In this document: one piece after another, positions 22,762 through 33,590 of the stretch
How the letters are laid out: each line of letters opens with the position of its first letter
Position numbering within the stretch: the stretch's first letter is position 1
Source: Paraburkholderia edwinii
GTDB taxonomy: Bacteria > Pseudomonadota > Gammaproteobacteria > Burkholderiales > Burkholderiaceae
Direction: 5' to 3'
Length of the DNA: 64,000 bases
Assembly (NCBI RefSeq): GCF_019428685.1
Contig: NZ_CP080095.1
Location: forward strand, 682,001-746,000
The notes under the pieces: model-generated
Databases searched by the model: none
The model's input: the letters and a program-made list of their open reading frames with translations, nothing else
Told to the model about the DNA's origin: nothing
Position numbers and translations under genes: made by a program

Positions 22762-24667
22762 CGGTCTGAATTCGTCCCCGCTCGGTGTCATGCGCGTTGC
22801 CAAGCTGCTTTTCGCGTGTCTGCTGATCACGTTGCTCTCCGTTGGCGCGGCGCGTGCCGCCGACGATTTCCTCGACCCTGCCGTCGCGTTCAAATTCAGC
22901 GCGACCGAACAGCCCGGTGAGGTCGACGTCCATTACAAGATCGCGGACGGTTACTACATGTACCGCGAGCGCTTTTCGTTTGCGGTGCGCAACGGCGCCT
23001 CGACGATCGATCTTCCGCAGTTGCCGGCCGGGCACGTCAAGTTCGACGAGACTTTCCAGAAGAACGTCGAGACCTATCGCGGCGAGCTGACAATCCGTAT
23101 CCCGATCAAGCAGTCGAACGGTCCATTCGATCTCGCGGTGACGTCGCAGGGTTGCGCCGACGCCGGCATCTGCTATCCGCCGATGGAGCGCGTGTACCAC
23201 GTGAGTGGCACGGCGCTGCAACCCGCAAGCACAGGCACGACCTCGAACGCCACGCAGCAGGCCACATCGAAAACCGACGCATCCGCGTCGACCAGCTGGT
23301 ACGAACGCGCGACCAGCGCGGACTACGCACAGTCGTTGCTGCAAGGCGGCGGTTTTTTCGCGATTGTCGGCTTGTACTTCGTCGCCGGCATGGTGCTGAG
23401 CCTGCTTCCCTGTTCGTACCCGATGATCCCGATTCTCTCCGCGATCATCATCGGTGAGGGTGCGCGCGTGACGCGCGCACGTGGCTTCGGACTATCGCTG
23501 TCGTACGTGATTGGCATGGCGCTCGTCTACACGGCGCTTGGCATCGCGGCGGCGCTTGTCGGGCAGAGCCTCGGCGCCTGGCTGCAAAACCCGTGGGTAC
23601 TCGGTGCGTTCGCCATTCTCCTGACCGCGTTCTCGCTGACCTTGATCGCCGGCGTCGATATCGTGCTGCCGCAGCGTTGGCAAAGCGGCGTGTCGAAGGC
23701 GTCGGAGGGCCGTTCGGGCGGTAAATTTGCGGCGGTCGCTGCAATGGGCGCGCTGTCGGCGCTCGTCGTCGGCGCGTGCATGACAGCGCCGCTTTTTGCT
23801 GTGCTCGCGTTTATTGCGCACACGGGCAATGCGGCGCTTGGCGGCGCTGCGCTGTTCGCGATGGGAATTGGGCTCGGCGTGCCGCTGCTTATCATCGGCC
23901 TCGGCGCGGGTACGATCTTGCCGCGTGCGGGCGCGTGGATGGACAGCGTAAAGGTGTTCTTCGGCGTCATCCTGTTGGCGGCAGCGTTGTGGATCGTCTG
24001 GCCGGTGCTCGGCGGCACTGCGCAGATGCTGCTGAGCGTGTTGTGGCTGCTGGTTGCGGCCGCCGCATTGGGGCTTTTCTCGCCGCAGCCGCAGCAGCAG
24101 ACCGGCAACAGCAAAGCGCTCTGGCGCGGACTCGGGCGCGGTATCGGCGCGGCGTGCGCAATCTGGGCGGCGGTGCTACTGGTCGGTGTCGCGGCCGGTT
24201 CGACCGATCCGTTGCGGCCGCTCGCGGTACTGGCCGATCGTGCGCCGGGAGGCGCGGGTGCGCAAGGCGCGGGCGCCGTCGCCAATGCCCAAAGCGATCT
24301 CGCGTTTGCGCCTGTCAGCTCGTCGGGCCAGCTCGATGAAGTGGTGAAAACGGCTGCGCAACCCGCGATGCTCGACTTCTACGCGGACTGGTGTGTCAGT
24401 TGCAAGGAAATGGAGAAGTTCACCTTCAGCGATCCGCGCGTCAATGCACGACTGAAGCAACTGAAGCTGCTGCGCGCGGATGTCACTGCGAACAACACCG
24501 ACGATCAGGCGTTGCTGAAGCGTTTCAATCTCTTCGGACCGCCTGGAATCATCTTTTTCAATCAGGACGGGAAGGAAGTATTGCGCGTGGTCGGTTACGA
24601 ATCGGCTGATACGTTCCTGCGGAGCCTGGACCGGATCGCAGCGGCAAAACAACCACCGCAGTCCTGA
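22754..24667 (+). CDS. dsbD: thiol:disulfide interchange protein DsbD
   Basis: About 637 residues. DsbD carries electrons from cytoplasmic thioredoxin to periplasmic DsbC, DsbG and CcmG-like proteins. A signal peptide ends at GAARA (about residue 35). The periplasmic alpha domain has GCADAGICYPP with its two cysteines; the membrane domain has the cysteines in LPCSYPMIPIL and GACMTAPLFAV; the C-terminal thioredoxin-like domain has DWCVSCKEME. All six redox cysteines are present. Start is uncertain: ATGs at 22730, 22754 and 22790 share the frame, none with a clear ribosome binding site; 22754 is a compromise. It supports the System II cytochrome c machinery nearby. Confidence 0.93.
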   Translation: MFNGLNSSPLGVMRVAKLLFACLLITLLSVGAARAADDFLDPAVAFKFSATEQPGEVDVHYKIADGYYMYRERFSFAVRNGASTIDLPQLPAGHVKFDETFQKNVETYRGELTIRIPIKQSNGPFDLAVTSQGCADAGICYPPMERVYHVSGTALQPASTGTTSNATQQATSKTDASASTSWYERATSADYAQSLLQGGGFFAIVGLYFVAGMVLSLLPCSYPMIPILSAIIIGEGARVTRARGFGLSLSYVIGMALVYTALGIAAALVGQSLGAWLQNPWVLGAFAILLTAFSLTLIAGVDIVLPQRWQSGVSKASEGRSGGKFAAVAAMGALSALVVGACMTAPLFAVLAFIAHTGNAALGGAALFAMGIGLGVPLLIIGLGAGTILPRAGAWMDSVKVFFGVILLAAALWIVWPVLGGTAQMLLSVLWLLVAAAALGLFSPQPQQQTGNSKALWRGLGRGIGAACAIWAAVLLVGVAAGSTDPLRPLAVLADRAPGGAGAQGAGAVANAQSDLAFAPVSSSGQLDEVVKTAAQPAMLDFYADWCVSCKEMEKFTFSDPRVNARLKQLKLLRADVTANNTDDQALLKRFNLFGPPGIIFFNQDGKEVLRVVGYESADTFLRSLDRIAAAKQPPQS

Positions 24668-24760
24668 CTACCGATGCACGCGGCTTACGGATGGTCTAAC
24701 GGTCTGCGACTGCGTAAAACGGCGGTACAACAGCGGTACATCACAAAGCATCACAAAGAA

Positions 24761-24797
24761 AAAGGCGGAACATTCTCACGAATGCTCCGCCTTTCTT
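24761..24797. terminator. bidirectional terminator between dsbD and hemB
   Basis: AAAGGCGGAACATTC (24761-24775) pairs with GAATGCTCCGCCTTT (24780-24794) with one mismatch and loop TCAC. CTTT follows on this strand and an A-rich run precedes it, serving the convergent hemB. The rest of the 240-bp gap holds nothing recognisable. Confidence 0.85.
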
Positions 24798-24907
24798 TAT
24801 CGTCGATCTGAGGCAGCTCTGCCTGTCACGTTACGCGCATCACATCCACAGCACTGCATCGACAACAACCGCGCACGATTCGCGACACAACTGTCAACAA
24901 TCCCCGT

Positions 24908-26092
<1,185 letters not shown>

Positions 26093-26186
26093 ATGGTCGA
26101 CGGGGAAGTTGCGTGCGAGACCCAGGCACGCCGGCGGCATCCCAAAGTGTGTGAAGCGGTACGTGTGAAGCGATGCGCCGCAGCGA

Positions 26187-26852
26187 CTACGCTTCGCTCG
26201 TCGAATCACCGGCCGAATCGTCGGCGACATCCTGCGCAATCCAGCTTTCAATCAACTCATGCGCCTCTTCGAGGCCCGTTCGCTTGAGCGCCGAAAAAAG
26301 CTGCGCGGTGAGTTCACCCTGATAGCCGGCTGCGCGATAGTCGGCGAATCCCTTCTTCGTCGTGCGCAACGCGTTGGTGCTTTCCTGACGCGTCAATTTG
26401 TCGCATTTCGTCAGCAACGTATGGATTGGCTTGCCCGTCGGCGCAAACCACTCGATCATCCGGCGGTCCAGTTCGGTCAGCGGGCGCCGCGAATCCATCA
26501 TCAGGATCATCCCGCGCAATTGCGCGCGCGACTGCAAGTAACTGGACAGCAGCGCTTCCCAATGGGCCTTCGCCGCACCGGGCACTTCCGCGTAGCCATA
26601 GCCCGGCAGATCGACCAGATGCGCGACCGGCTCGTCGGCGGGCCCGACCGAGAAGTAATTGATGTGCTGCGTGCGTCCCGGTGTTTTACTCGCGAACGCC
26701 AGGCGCTTCTGATTGCACAGCACATTGATCGCCGTGGATTTACCCGCATTCGATCGACCGGCAAACGCGATTTCAGGCTGCGCGGTAGGCGGCAGATCGT
26801 GCAGATGATTGACAGTGGTGAAAAAGCGGGCCTGGTGGAGCAGAAAGGGCAT
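26187..26852 (-). CDS. ysxC: ribosome biogenesis GTP-binding protein YsxC/EngB
   Basis: A 221-residue small GTPase of the EngB family, needed for 50S assembly and usually essential. G1 is GRSNAGKST (32-40), G3 is [11 protein letters not shown] and G4 is TKCD. The frame is open to 26927, but the family start [17 protein letters not shown] is at 26852. The C-terminal tail is acidic and variable. It is divergent from the cytochrome c4 gene across a 280-bp gap. Confidence 0.95.
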   Translation of the reverse strand: MPFLLHQARFFTTVNHLHDLPPTAQPEIAFAGRSNAGKSTAINVLCNQKRLAFASKTPGRTQHINYFSVGPADEPVAHLVDLPGYGYAEVPGAAKAHWEALLSSYLQSRAQLRGMILMMDSRRPLTELDRRMIEWFAPTGKPIHTLLTKCDKLTRQESTNALRTTKKGFADYRAAGYQGELTAQLFSALKRTGLEEAHELIESWIAQDVADDSAGDSTSEA

Positions 26853-26941
26853 GGGGGAGACCGGGAAGGAACACAGAAGCGGATCCAGAAGCGGACTCGC
26901 ACGCATACGCGATAGCCGCCGGGGCAAGCCCGACTGGCGTC

Positions 26942-26973
26942 TTGGCGATTAGCGAGTTATTGTACAATATGAT
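26942..26973. promoter_or_regulatory. candidate divergent promoter region, ysxC / cytochrome c4
   Basis: TTGGCG (26942-26947) is followed at 15 bp by TACAAT (26963-26968), part of the perfect palindrome ATTGTACAAT (26959-26968). A TATGAT follows at 26968-26973. The palindrome gives a -10-like TACAAT on both strands, so this may serve ysxC leftward and the cytochrome rightward. Spacing of the -35 is not ideal. Confidence 0.45.
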
Positions 26974-27132
26974 GGTTTACTGAAAACCTGTGGAATGTCG
27001 CGTGGACCAAGGCATCATCAACGCGCGCGCTCAATACGTAACTGGGGTTGCGAGGTAATTCAATCAGGTAATTCGGTCGCCGTCGTATTTTGCAGAACCT
27101 CTAATTCCCACAAGACGAAACAGGGTGTGCGA

Positions 27133-27786
27133 ATGAATCGACTGGGCAGGATTCTGGTGGTGCTTCACACAGCAGTAGGTCTTTCAGGTTTGGCAGTACA
27201 GGCAAAAGCGGCGGATCAGTCAAAGCCGGATTTGAATCGGGGGCAGGCAATCGCGGCGCAAGTTTGCGCTTCGTGTCACGGTGCGGATGGCAATAGCGCA
27301 GGCGGCGCGTATCCGAAGCTCGCCGGCCAGCATCCCGAATACCTCGTCAAAGAGCTCAAGGATTTCAAAACGCAACCGGGCGCGAAGCAGCCCGCGCGTA
27401 ACAATCCGATCATGGCCGGCATCTCAGGTGCGTTATCGGATCAGGACATGGTGAACGTCGCGGCATACTTCGCAACGCAAGCTCCGAAGCCCGGCTACGC
27501 GCACGACAAGAACACGGTGCCGCTCGGGCAGAAGATTTATCGTGCGGGCATTGCAGAGAAGGGCGTGCCGGCTTGCGCAAGCTGCCACGGGCCGACCGGC
27601 CAGGGCATTCCGTCGCAGTATCCGCGCGTGTCGTGGCAGTGGTCTGAGTACCTTGCTGCGCAGCTGGTTGCGTTCCAGCAAGGGCCGGGCGCTCGCAACA
27701 ACAACGAGGCGATGCATCAGATCGCGCAGCGTTTGTCGGATAGCGAGATCAAGGCCGTCGCTGATTACATGGCCGGTTTGCATTAA
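27133..27786 (+). CDS. dihaem cytochrome c4
   Basis: A 217-residue periplasmic cytochrome of the c4 type. A signal peptide ends at VQAKA (residue 26). Two CXXCH haem sites, CASCH at 45-49 and CASCH at 148-152, head two similar domains, each with a methionine candidate for the sixth ligand (NPIMAGIS; NEAMHQIA). c4 proteins pass electrons to terminal oxidases. The frame is open upstream to 26995, but ATG 27133 gives the signal peptide. It lies just before its own maturation genes resB-ccsA. Confidence 0.92.
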   Translation: MNRLGRILVVLHTAVGLSGLAVQAKAADQSKPDLNRGQAIAAQVCASCHGADGNSAGGAYPKLAGQHPEYLVKELKDFKTQPGAKQPARNNPIMAGISGALSDQDMVNVAAYFATQAPKPGYAHDKNTVPLGQKIYRAGIAEKGVPACASCHGPTGQGIPSQYPRVSWQWSEYLAAQLVAFQQGPGARNNNEAMHQIAQRLSDSEIKAVADYMAGLH

Positions 27787-27874
27787 GCTAGCGTCCGCGC
27801 GCAAGTCGAGCAGGCTTCGCGGCTACGGCGGTTGCGTGGCGCAGCATGATGTGCAACCGCTGTTGCATGAAGCT

Positions 27875-27939
27875 GCTGTGACCTGCCGCTATGGCATGCC
27901 GCTGTGACGTGGCGCTGTGACGTGGCGCTGTGACGTGGA
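27875..27939. repeat. 13-bp tandem repeat array
   Basis: Five consecutive 13-mers: GCTGTGACCTGCC, GCTATGGCATGCC, then three copies of GCTGTGACGTGGC (the last ending in A). The last three are near-identical, indicating recent tandem duplication. They lie between the cytochrome c4 stop and its terminator. Confidence 0.85.
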
Positions 27940-27960
27940 TTAACCGGCAAAAAAACAAGA

Positions 27961-28008
27961 AAAGGGTGAGGGCGTCGCCACGGTGCGATGGCCCTGCACC
28001 CTTTTTTG
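27961..28008 (+). terminator. terminator between cytochrome c4 and resB
   Basis: AAAAGGGTG pairs with CACCCTTTT, with inner AGGGC/GCCCT and CGC/GCG stems, followed by TTTTTT. It ends about 20 bp before the resB start. Together with the repeat array it explains the 241-bp gap. It would make the cytochrome a separate or attenuated unit. Confidence 0.75.
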
Positions 28009-28027
28009 CTGTTCAGTTGGAGTTTGA

Positions 28028-30292
28028 ATGAGCGTTACCACATCGGGTCTGCAGTCGAAATCGCGCCAGCGAGTCGCGCGTGAGGCCATCGAGTTGCTCA
28101 GCTCGATGCGCTTCGCGATCGCGATGCTGGTGATCCTCGCGATCGCGAGCATCATCGGCACGGTCCTCACGCAAGACGACCCGTATCCGAACTACGTCAA
28201 TCAGTTCGGCCCGTTCTGGGCCGACATCTTCCGGTCACTGAGCCTCTACACCGTGTACAGCGCGTGGTGGTTCATGCTGATCCTCGGCTTTCTGATCGCG
28301 TCGGTATCGCTGTGCGTGATCCGCAACGCCCCGAAGATGCTGGCCGACACGAAGAGCTGGAAGGACAAGGTCCGCGAAGCGAGCCTGCGCGCGTTCCATC
28401 ACAAGGGCGAGTTCGCCGTGCCGCAGACGCGCGCGCAAGCCACGACCACGCTCACGCAACTGTCCGCCAAGCTTGGCTACCGGTTCGTCACGCGCGAGTC
28501 CGAAGGCGCGACGCTGATTGCCGCCAAGCGCGGTGCGATGACGAAGCTCGGCTATATTTCCGCGCACCTGGCGATCGTGATCATCTGTATTGGCGGTTTG
28601 CTCGACAGCAATCTGCCGATCAGGCTGCAGATGTGGCTCTTCGACAAGTCGCCGATCAGCAGCAACACGGTGATCAACGAGATCCCGCCCGAGCACCGGC
28701 TGTCCCAATCGAACCCGACGTTCCGCGGCTATGCGTGGGTGCCCGAAGGGCAGCACGTATCGACCGCGATCCTGAACCAGCCCAATGGCTCGCTTATTCA
28801 GGACCTGCCGTTCTCGATCCAGCTGAACAAGTTCATCGTCGACTACTACTCGACGGGCATGCCGAAGCTCTTCGCGAGCGACATCGTCGTGATCGATCAC
28901 AAGACCGGCAAGCAGGTTCCGGCGCGTGTCGAGGTGAACAAGCCGTTCGAGTACGACGGCGTGTCGATCTATCAGTCGAGCTTCCAGGACGGCGGCTCCG
29001 AGATGAAGATGAGCGCGTACCCGATGACGGGCACAAGCGCGAAGCCGGTCCCGTTCGACGGCACGATCGGCAATTCGACACCGCTGACGAACGCGATTCC
29101 GGGCTCGGACGGTCAGACGGTCGAATTCGCCGATTTCCGCGCGATCAACGTCGAAAACATCACGAACGGCAATGGCCAGACCGACGCGCGCGGTGTCGCG
29201 CAACACGAAACGCTGAAGCAGGCGTTCGACGAGCGCCTCGGTTCCGGCGCGAAGACGTCGAAGCCGCTCGATCTTCACAACGTCGGCCCGTCGGTGCAGT
29301 ACAAGGTGCGCAACAAGGACGGCCAGGCGCGCGAGTACAACAACTACATGCTGCCCGTCGACGTCGGCGGCGAGCGTGTGTTCCTCGCCGGCATGCGCAC
29401 CAATCCGGACGATCCGTTCCGCTATCTGCGTATCCCGGCCGACGAAGGGGGCACGGTCAAGGAGTGGATGGGCTTGCGCGCGGCGCTCGAAAATCCCGCG
29501 ACGCGCGCCGAAGCCGCACACCGTTTCGCGCAGCGCTCGGTGCCGAATGCGGAACCGGAACTGCAGCAGCATCTCGAGGAAAGCGCGACGCGCGTTCTGA
29601 CCCTCTTTGCAGGCGCCGACAGCAGTCTCGCCGCGCCGGCGAACGCCCAGCCGAACGCACAGCCGCATGGTCAAACGAACGCGCCCGGCGGCTTCCAGGC
29701 CATCGCGATGTTCATCGACCATTCGGTACCGAAAGCCGAGCAGGAAAAGGCGGCAGGATTGTTGCTGCGCATGCTGGAAGGCGCGATGTGGGACGTCTGG
29801 CAAATCTCGCGCACGCAGGCGGGCGAAGCGCCGGCGCAGCCCGGCGATGCGGCGACCCGTTTCGTGCAGAACTCGATCAACGCAATATCCGACAGCTTTT
29901 TGTATGGATCACCGGTTTTCCTGCAACTCGACTCCTTCAAGCAGGTGCAAGCTTCGGTATTTCAGTTGACGCGCGCGCCGGGCAAAAAAGTCGTGTATCT
30001 TGGCAGCCTGCTTCTCGTGCTAGGCATCTTCTCGATGTTCTACGTGCGTGAACGGCGCCTGTGGTTCTGGCTCAAAGACTCGGATCGCGGCGTCAATGTC
30101 GTGATGGCGATGTCGAGCGCTCGCAAGACGTTCGACTTCGACAAGGAGTTCAAAGAGACGCGTGACGCGATCGGTACGGCGCTTGGCGCCAGACTGATCG
30201 ACGAATCGGTAGCGTCCGCTGCGTCCGGTGGTGGCAGCCAACCGGCTGACCCGGGGCCAGGTTCACAACCCGGCTCACCATCCGGCTCATAA
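28028..30292 (+). CDS. resB: cytochrome c biogenesis protein ResB
   Basis: A 754-residue membrane protein of System II cytochrome c maturation, which with CcsA moves haem out and attaches it to apocytochromes. Membrane segments are near residues 29-45 (FAIAMLVILAIASIIGTVL), 78-98, 180-200 (LAIVIICIGG) and 655-675 (VYLGSLLLVLGIFSMFYVR), around a large periplasmic domain. The insert near 535-560 is Q/N/A-rich (NAQPNAQPHGQTN). GGAG six bases before the ATG. The C-terminal tail is Gly/Ser/Pro-rich. Confidence 0.93.
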   Translation: MSVTTSGLQSKSRQRVAREAIELLSSMRFAIAMLVILAIASIIGTVLTQDDPYPNYVNQFGPFWADIFRSLSLYTVYSAWWFMLILGFLIASVSLCVIRNAPKMLADTKSWKDKVREASLRAFHHKGEFAVPQTRAQATTTLTQLSAKLGYRFVTRESEGATLIAAKRGAMTKLGYISAHLAIVIICIGGLLDSNLPIRLQMWLFDKSPISSNTVINEIPPEHRLSQSNPTFRGYAWVPEGQHVSTAILNQPNGSLIQDLPFSIQLNKFIVDYYSTGMPKLFASDIVVIDHKTGKQVPARVEVNKPFEYDGVSIYQSSFQDGGSEMKMSAYPMTGTSAKPVPFDGTIGNSTPLTNAIPGSDGQTVEFADFRAINVENITNGNGQTDARGVAQHETLKQAFDERLGSGAKTSKPLDLHNVGPSVQYKVRNKDGQAREYNNYMLPVDVGGERVFLAGMRTNPDDPFRYLRIPADEGGTVKEWMGLRAALENPATRAEAAHRFAQRSVPNAEPELQQHLEESATRVLTLFAGADSSLAAPANAQPNAQPHGQTNAPGGFQAIAMFIDHSVPKAEQEKAAGLLLRMLEGAMWDVWQISRTQAGEAPAQPGDAATRFVQNSINAISDSFLYGSPVFLQLDSFKQVQASVFQLTRAPGKKVVYLGSLLLVLGIFSMFYVRERRLWFWLKDSDRGVNVVMAMSSARKTFDFDKEFKETRDAIGTALGARLIDESVASAASGGGSQPADPGPGSQPGSPSGS

Positions 30293-30323
30293 CACAGCCC
30301 ACAAGATTCGACCCGGTAAGATC

Positions 30324-31526
30324 ATGGACTTGACCCAAGTTTCTTCTTCCACACCCGAGCAACGGCGTGCTGGTGCGTCTTTACCGCGCCATTCCGGTTT
30401 GCTCGACGACCGCCCCTTCCTGAAGCGCCTGACGGCATTCGACTGGCTGTTCGCACTGGTGCTCGCCGGCGGCGCGGGGTTTGCGCTGTCGCGCTACCAC
30501 GCGTTCATGAACTACTACGACAAACTCGTGCTCGTGTGCGCGGTGCCGGTGTTCGTCGTGCTCGGCTGGCGGTGGAAGCCCGTACGGCCGCTGATGATCG
30601 GCATCGCGGCGCTGTCGCTGTCGGCCATCGGGATCTATCACGGCGACCTGTCGCGCGCCGATAACGCGTTCTTCCTCAAGTATTTCCTGTCGAGCCAGTC
30701 CGCCATCCTGTGGATGAGCGCGCTCTTCGTGTTCGCCACGCTGTTCTACTGGATCGGCCTGTTGTCGCGTTCCGCAACGGGCGCCGCGATCGGCTCGAAA
30801 ATGACGTGGGCCGCGGTGCTGATGGGCTTCACCGGCCTGATGGTGCGCTGGTACGAGTCGTATCTGATCGGCGCGGACGTCGGCCATATTCCGATCTCGA
30901 ACCTCTATGAAGTGTTCGTGTTGTTCAGCCTGATTACGGCGCTCTTCTACCTGTATTACGAAACGCACTACAACACGCGCGCGCTCGGCGCGTTCGTGCT
31001 GCTCGTGATCAGCGCGGCGGTCGGCTTTCTCATGTGGTATTCGATCGCGCGCGATGCGCAGCAGATCCAGCCGCTCGTGCCCGCGCTGCAGAGCTGGTGG
31101 ATGAAGATCCACGTGCCGGCGAACTTTATCGGTTACGGCAGCTTTGCGCTGTCGGCGATGGTCGGCGTCGCGTATCTGATGAAGGAGCGTGGCGTGCTGT
31201 CCGACCGCCTGCCCACGCTCGATGTGCTCGACGACGTGATGTACAAGTCGATCGCAGTCGGCTTCGCGTTCTTCACAGTCGCGACGATTCTCGGCGCGCT
31301 GTGGGCCGCGGAAGCGTGGGGCGGCTACTGGAGCTGGGATCCGAAGGAGACGTGGGCGCTGATCGTGTGGCTCAATTACGCCGCATGGCTGCATATGCGC
31401 CTGATGAAAGGCCTGCGCGGCGCGGTGGCGGCATGGTGGGCGCTCACTGGCCTGCTGGTCACCACGTTCGCGTTCCTCGGCGTGAATATGTTCCTTTCCG
31501 GGCTGCATAGCTACGGAAAGCTGTAA
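30324..31526 (+). CDS. ccsA: cytochrome c biogenesis protein CcsA (haem handling, WWD domain)
   Basis: About 400 residues with eight or so membrane helices. It has the haem-binding WWD motif WGGYWSWDPKETWALIVW near residues 330-350 and flanking conserved histidines (for example HVPANFIGYG). It works with ResB as the System II synthase. ATG at 30324 follows the resB stop by 31 bp; an open extension to 30228 overlaps resB and is disregarded. Also named ccsB or resC in other schemes. Confidence 0.93.
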   Translation: MDLTQVSSSTPEQRRAGASLPRHSGLLDDRPFLKRLTAFDWLFALVLAGGAGFALSRYHAFMNYYDKLVLVCAVPVFVVLGWRWKPVRPLMIGIAALSLSAIGIYHGDLSRADNAFFLKYFLSSQSAILWMSALFVFATLFYWIGLLSRSATGAAIGSKMTWAAVLMGFTGLMVRWYESYLIGADVGHIPISNLYEVFVLFSLITALFYLYYETHYNTRALGAFVLLVISAAVGFLMWYSIARDAQQIQPLVPALQSWWMKIHVPANFIGYGSFALSAMVGVAYLMKERGVLSDRLPTLDVLDDVMYKSIAVGFAFFTVATILGALWAAEAWGGYWSWDPKETWALIVWLNYAAWLHMRLMKGLRGAVAAWWALTGLLVTTFAFLGVNMFLSGLHSYGKL

Positions 31527-31552
31527 TATCCGCCCTCGAAAACCGACAAATA

Positions 31553-31584
31553 ACCGCCGCGTGCGATGCACCGGCGGTTTTTTT
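31553..31584 (+). terminator. Rho-independent terminator after ccsA
   Basis: ACCGCCG (31553-31559) pairs with CGGCGGT (31572-31578) over a 12-nt loop and continues into TTTTTTT. It ends the resB-ccsA unit. Confidence 0.85.
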
Positions 31585-31746
31585 ATGGTGGCGCGGGATG
31601 ATTTCCGAATCCCTTTCGTTTGCTACAACAGGAGTAGTAGATAAGGAATTCCGGACGAATCTTCGGACGAAGGCGAAACTAGACCTTCCGACACACGCCG
31701 TACGATGAAATGAGCGGGCCCGACGAGGCGCGCGAGGAGCAGCAAA

Positions 31747-32748
31747 ATGTGGATCAAGCGACCCGACGCGTCGCGCCTGGCTGGCGACGACATTCCGCGC
31801 AGCGAAATCACGCCGCAGCGGATCTTTGAAAACAGGCGGCGCGTGCTGCAGGCTGCGGGCGCCGCGGCTCTGGGCGGGCTGATCGGCGTGGGCGCCCCCG
31901 AAGAGGCGCATGCTGAGTTCTCGTCGCCGGACGCGAAAGCGCAGAAGCTGGTGGCGAAGACGAACCCGAAATTCGTCGTGGTCGACAAGCCGACGCCGTT
32001 CCAGGACGTCACGACCTACAACAACTTCTACGAGTTCGGCACCGACAAGTCGGACCCGGCACATCACGCCGGCACGCTGCGGCCGCGGCCGTGGAAGGTC
32101 AGCGTCGAAGGCGAGATCAAGAACCCGAAGGTCTACGATATCGACGAGCTGCTGAAGCTTGCGCCGCTCGAAGAGCGCGTATATCGCATGCGCTGCGTCG
32201 AAGGCTGGTCGATGGTGATTCCGTGGATCGGCGTGCCGCTGGCGGAGCTGATCAAGCGCGTGCAGCCGACCGGCAACGCGAAGTATGTGCAGTTCATCAC
32301 GCTCGCCGATCCGTCGCAGATGCCGGGCCTGTCCGACCCGATTCTCGAGTGGCCCTACTCGGAAGGCCTGCGGATGGACGAAGCGATGAATCCGCTGACG
32401 CTGCTCACAATGGGCTTGTATGGCCAGGTGCTGCCGAACCAGAACGGCGCGCCGGTGCGCATCGTCGTGCCGTGGAAATACGGCTTCAAGAGCGCGAAAT
32501 CGCTGGTGAAGATCCGCTTCGTCGACAAGCAACCGCCGACCAGCTGGAACACGTATGCGCCGAACGAGTACGGCTTCTATTCGAACGTGAACCCGAACGT
32601 CGACCATCCGCGCTGGAGTCAGGCGACCGAGCGGCGCATCGGCGAAGACGGCTTTTTCACGCCGAAGCGCAAGACGCTGATGTTCAACGGTTATGGCGAT
32701 CTGGTCGCGTCGATGTACCAGGGCATGGACCTGAAAAAGAACTTCTGA
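31747..32748 (+). CDS. msrP: protein-methionine-sulfoxide reductase catalytic subunit MsrP
   Basis: A 333-residue periplasmic molybdoenzyme (formerly YedY) that repairs oxidised methionine in envelope proteins. The Tat signal has RRRVLQ at 30-35 and cleaves near EEAHA (56). The molybdenum ligand is C150 in [12 protein letters not shown]. The C-terminal block [19 protein letters not shown] is typical. GAGGAG precedes the ATG. It is ten bases before msrQ region, forming msrPQ. Confidence 0.96.
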   Translation: MWIKRPDASRLAGDDIPRSEITPQRIFENRRRVLQAAGAAALGGLIGVGAPEEAHAEFSSPDAKAQKLVAKTNPKFVVVDKPTPFQDVTTYNNFYEFGTDKSDPAHHAGTLRPRPWKVSVEGEIKNPKVYDIDELLKLAPLEERVYRMRCVEGWSMVIPWIGVPLAELIKRVQPTGNAKYVQFITLADPSQMPGLSDPILEWPYSEGLRMDEAMNPLTLLTMGLYGQVLPNQNGAPVRIVVPWKYGFKSAKSLVKIRFVDKQPPTSWNTYAPNEYGFYSNVNPNVDHPRWSQATERRIGEDGFFTPKRKTLMFNGYGDLVASMYQGMDLKKNF

Positions 32749-32766
32749 GCGCGGAGGATGACGCAG

Positions 32767-33546
32767 ATGGCCACCGAGACGCAAACGGTATCGTCCGGAC
32801 GCAACGTGCCGCGTGCAGCGACGCCCACCGTGGGCGGTGTTGCCGCGACGCGCGATGTGAGCGCTGCCGGCGCGAAGAAGAAATCCGCGACGGCGGCAAA
32901 CGCGCGCTGGATCGTGCCGGCGAAGATCGCGGTATTTATCGCGTGTCTTTATCCGCTCGGGCGGCTCGTGCTGTTCGGCTTCACCGGTCAGCTGGGCGCG
33001 AATCCGATTGAGTTCATCACGCGCTCGACCGGACTCTGGACGCTCGTCTTTCTCTGCATCACGCTCGCCGTCACGCCGTTGCGCAAGCTGACCGGCTTCA
33101 ACGCGGTACTGCGGTTTCGGCGCATGCTCGGGCTCTACGCGTTCTTCTACGGTGCGCTGCACTTCACGACGTACTTCTGGTTCGACAAGTGGTTTGACGT
33201 CGCCGAGATTCTGAAGGACATCGGCAAGCGTCCGTTCATCACGGTCGGATTTGCCGCGTTCGTGCTGCTGATTCCGCTTGCGGTCACGTCGCCGAAAGCG
33301 ATGGTGCGCAAGCTCGGGCGCCGCTGGCAGGTGCTGCATCGCGCGATCTATGTGATCGCGGCGCTCGCGATCCTGCACTTCTGGTGGATGAAGGCGGGCA
33401 AGCACGATCTGATCTTGCCGAAGATCTACGGCGCGATTGTGATTGCGCTGCTTGGATGGAGGTTGATCGTGTGGGCGCGCGACCGTGCGGTGCGGCGAAA
33501 TGCGGCGCGGCGGGATGCGGCGGGGCAGGATACGGCGGAGCGCTGA
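32767..33546 (+). CDS. msrQ: protein-methionine-sulfoxide reductase haem-binding subunit MsrQ
   Basis: A 259-residue six-helix b-haem protein that passes electrons from the quinone pool to MsrP. Family features are FITRSTGLWTL, LRKLTGFNAVLRFRRMLGL, GALHFTTYFW and WQVLHRAIYVIAALAILHFWW with the haem histidines. Two ATGs are in frame; GGAGG at 32753-32757 fits the one at 32767. N-terminus is Ala/Ser-rich and the C-terminus is a low-complexity R/A stretch built from degenerate GCGGCG repeats. Confidence 0.93.
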   Translation: MATETQTVSSGRNVPRAATPTVGGVAATRDVSAAGAKKKSATAANARWIVPAKIAVFIACLYPLGRLVLFGFTGQLGANPIEFITRSTGLWTLVFLCITLAVTPLRKLTGFNAVLRFRRMLGLYAFFYGALHFTTYFWFDKWFDVAEILKDIGKRPFITVGFAAFVLLIPLAVTSPKAMVRKLGRRWQVLHRAIYVIAALAILHFWWMKAGKHDLILPKIYGAIVIALLGWRLIVWARDRAVRRNAARRDAAGQDTAER

Positions 33547-33590
33547 CCTTTTTTCCGGCTGCGGTCAGCGCCTTATCGAAGTGTGCCTAC

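Noticed and set aside
31459..33405. Long minus-strand frame over ccsA, msrP and msrQ
   Set aside because: It crosses three real genes and two intergenic regions on the other strand and has no family similarity.
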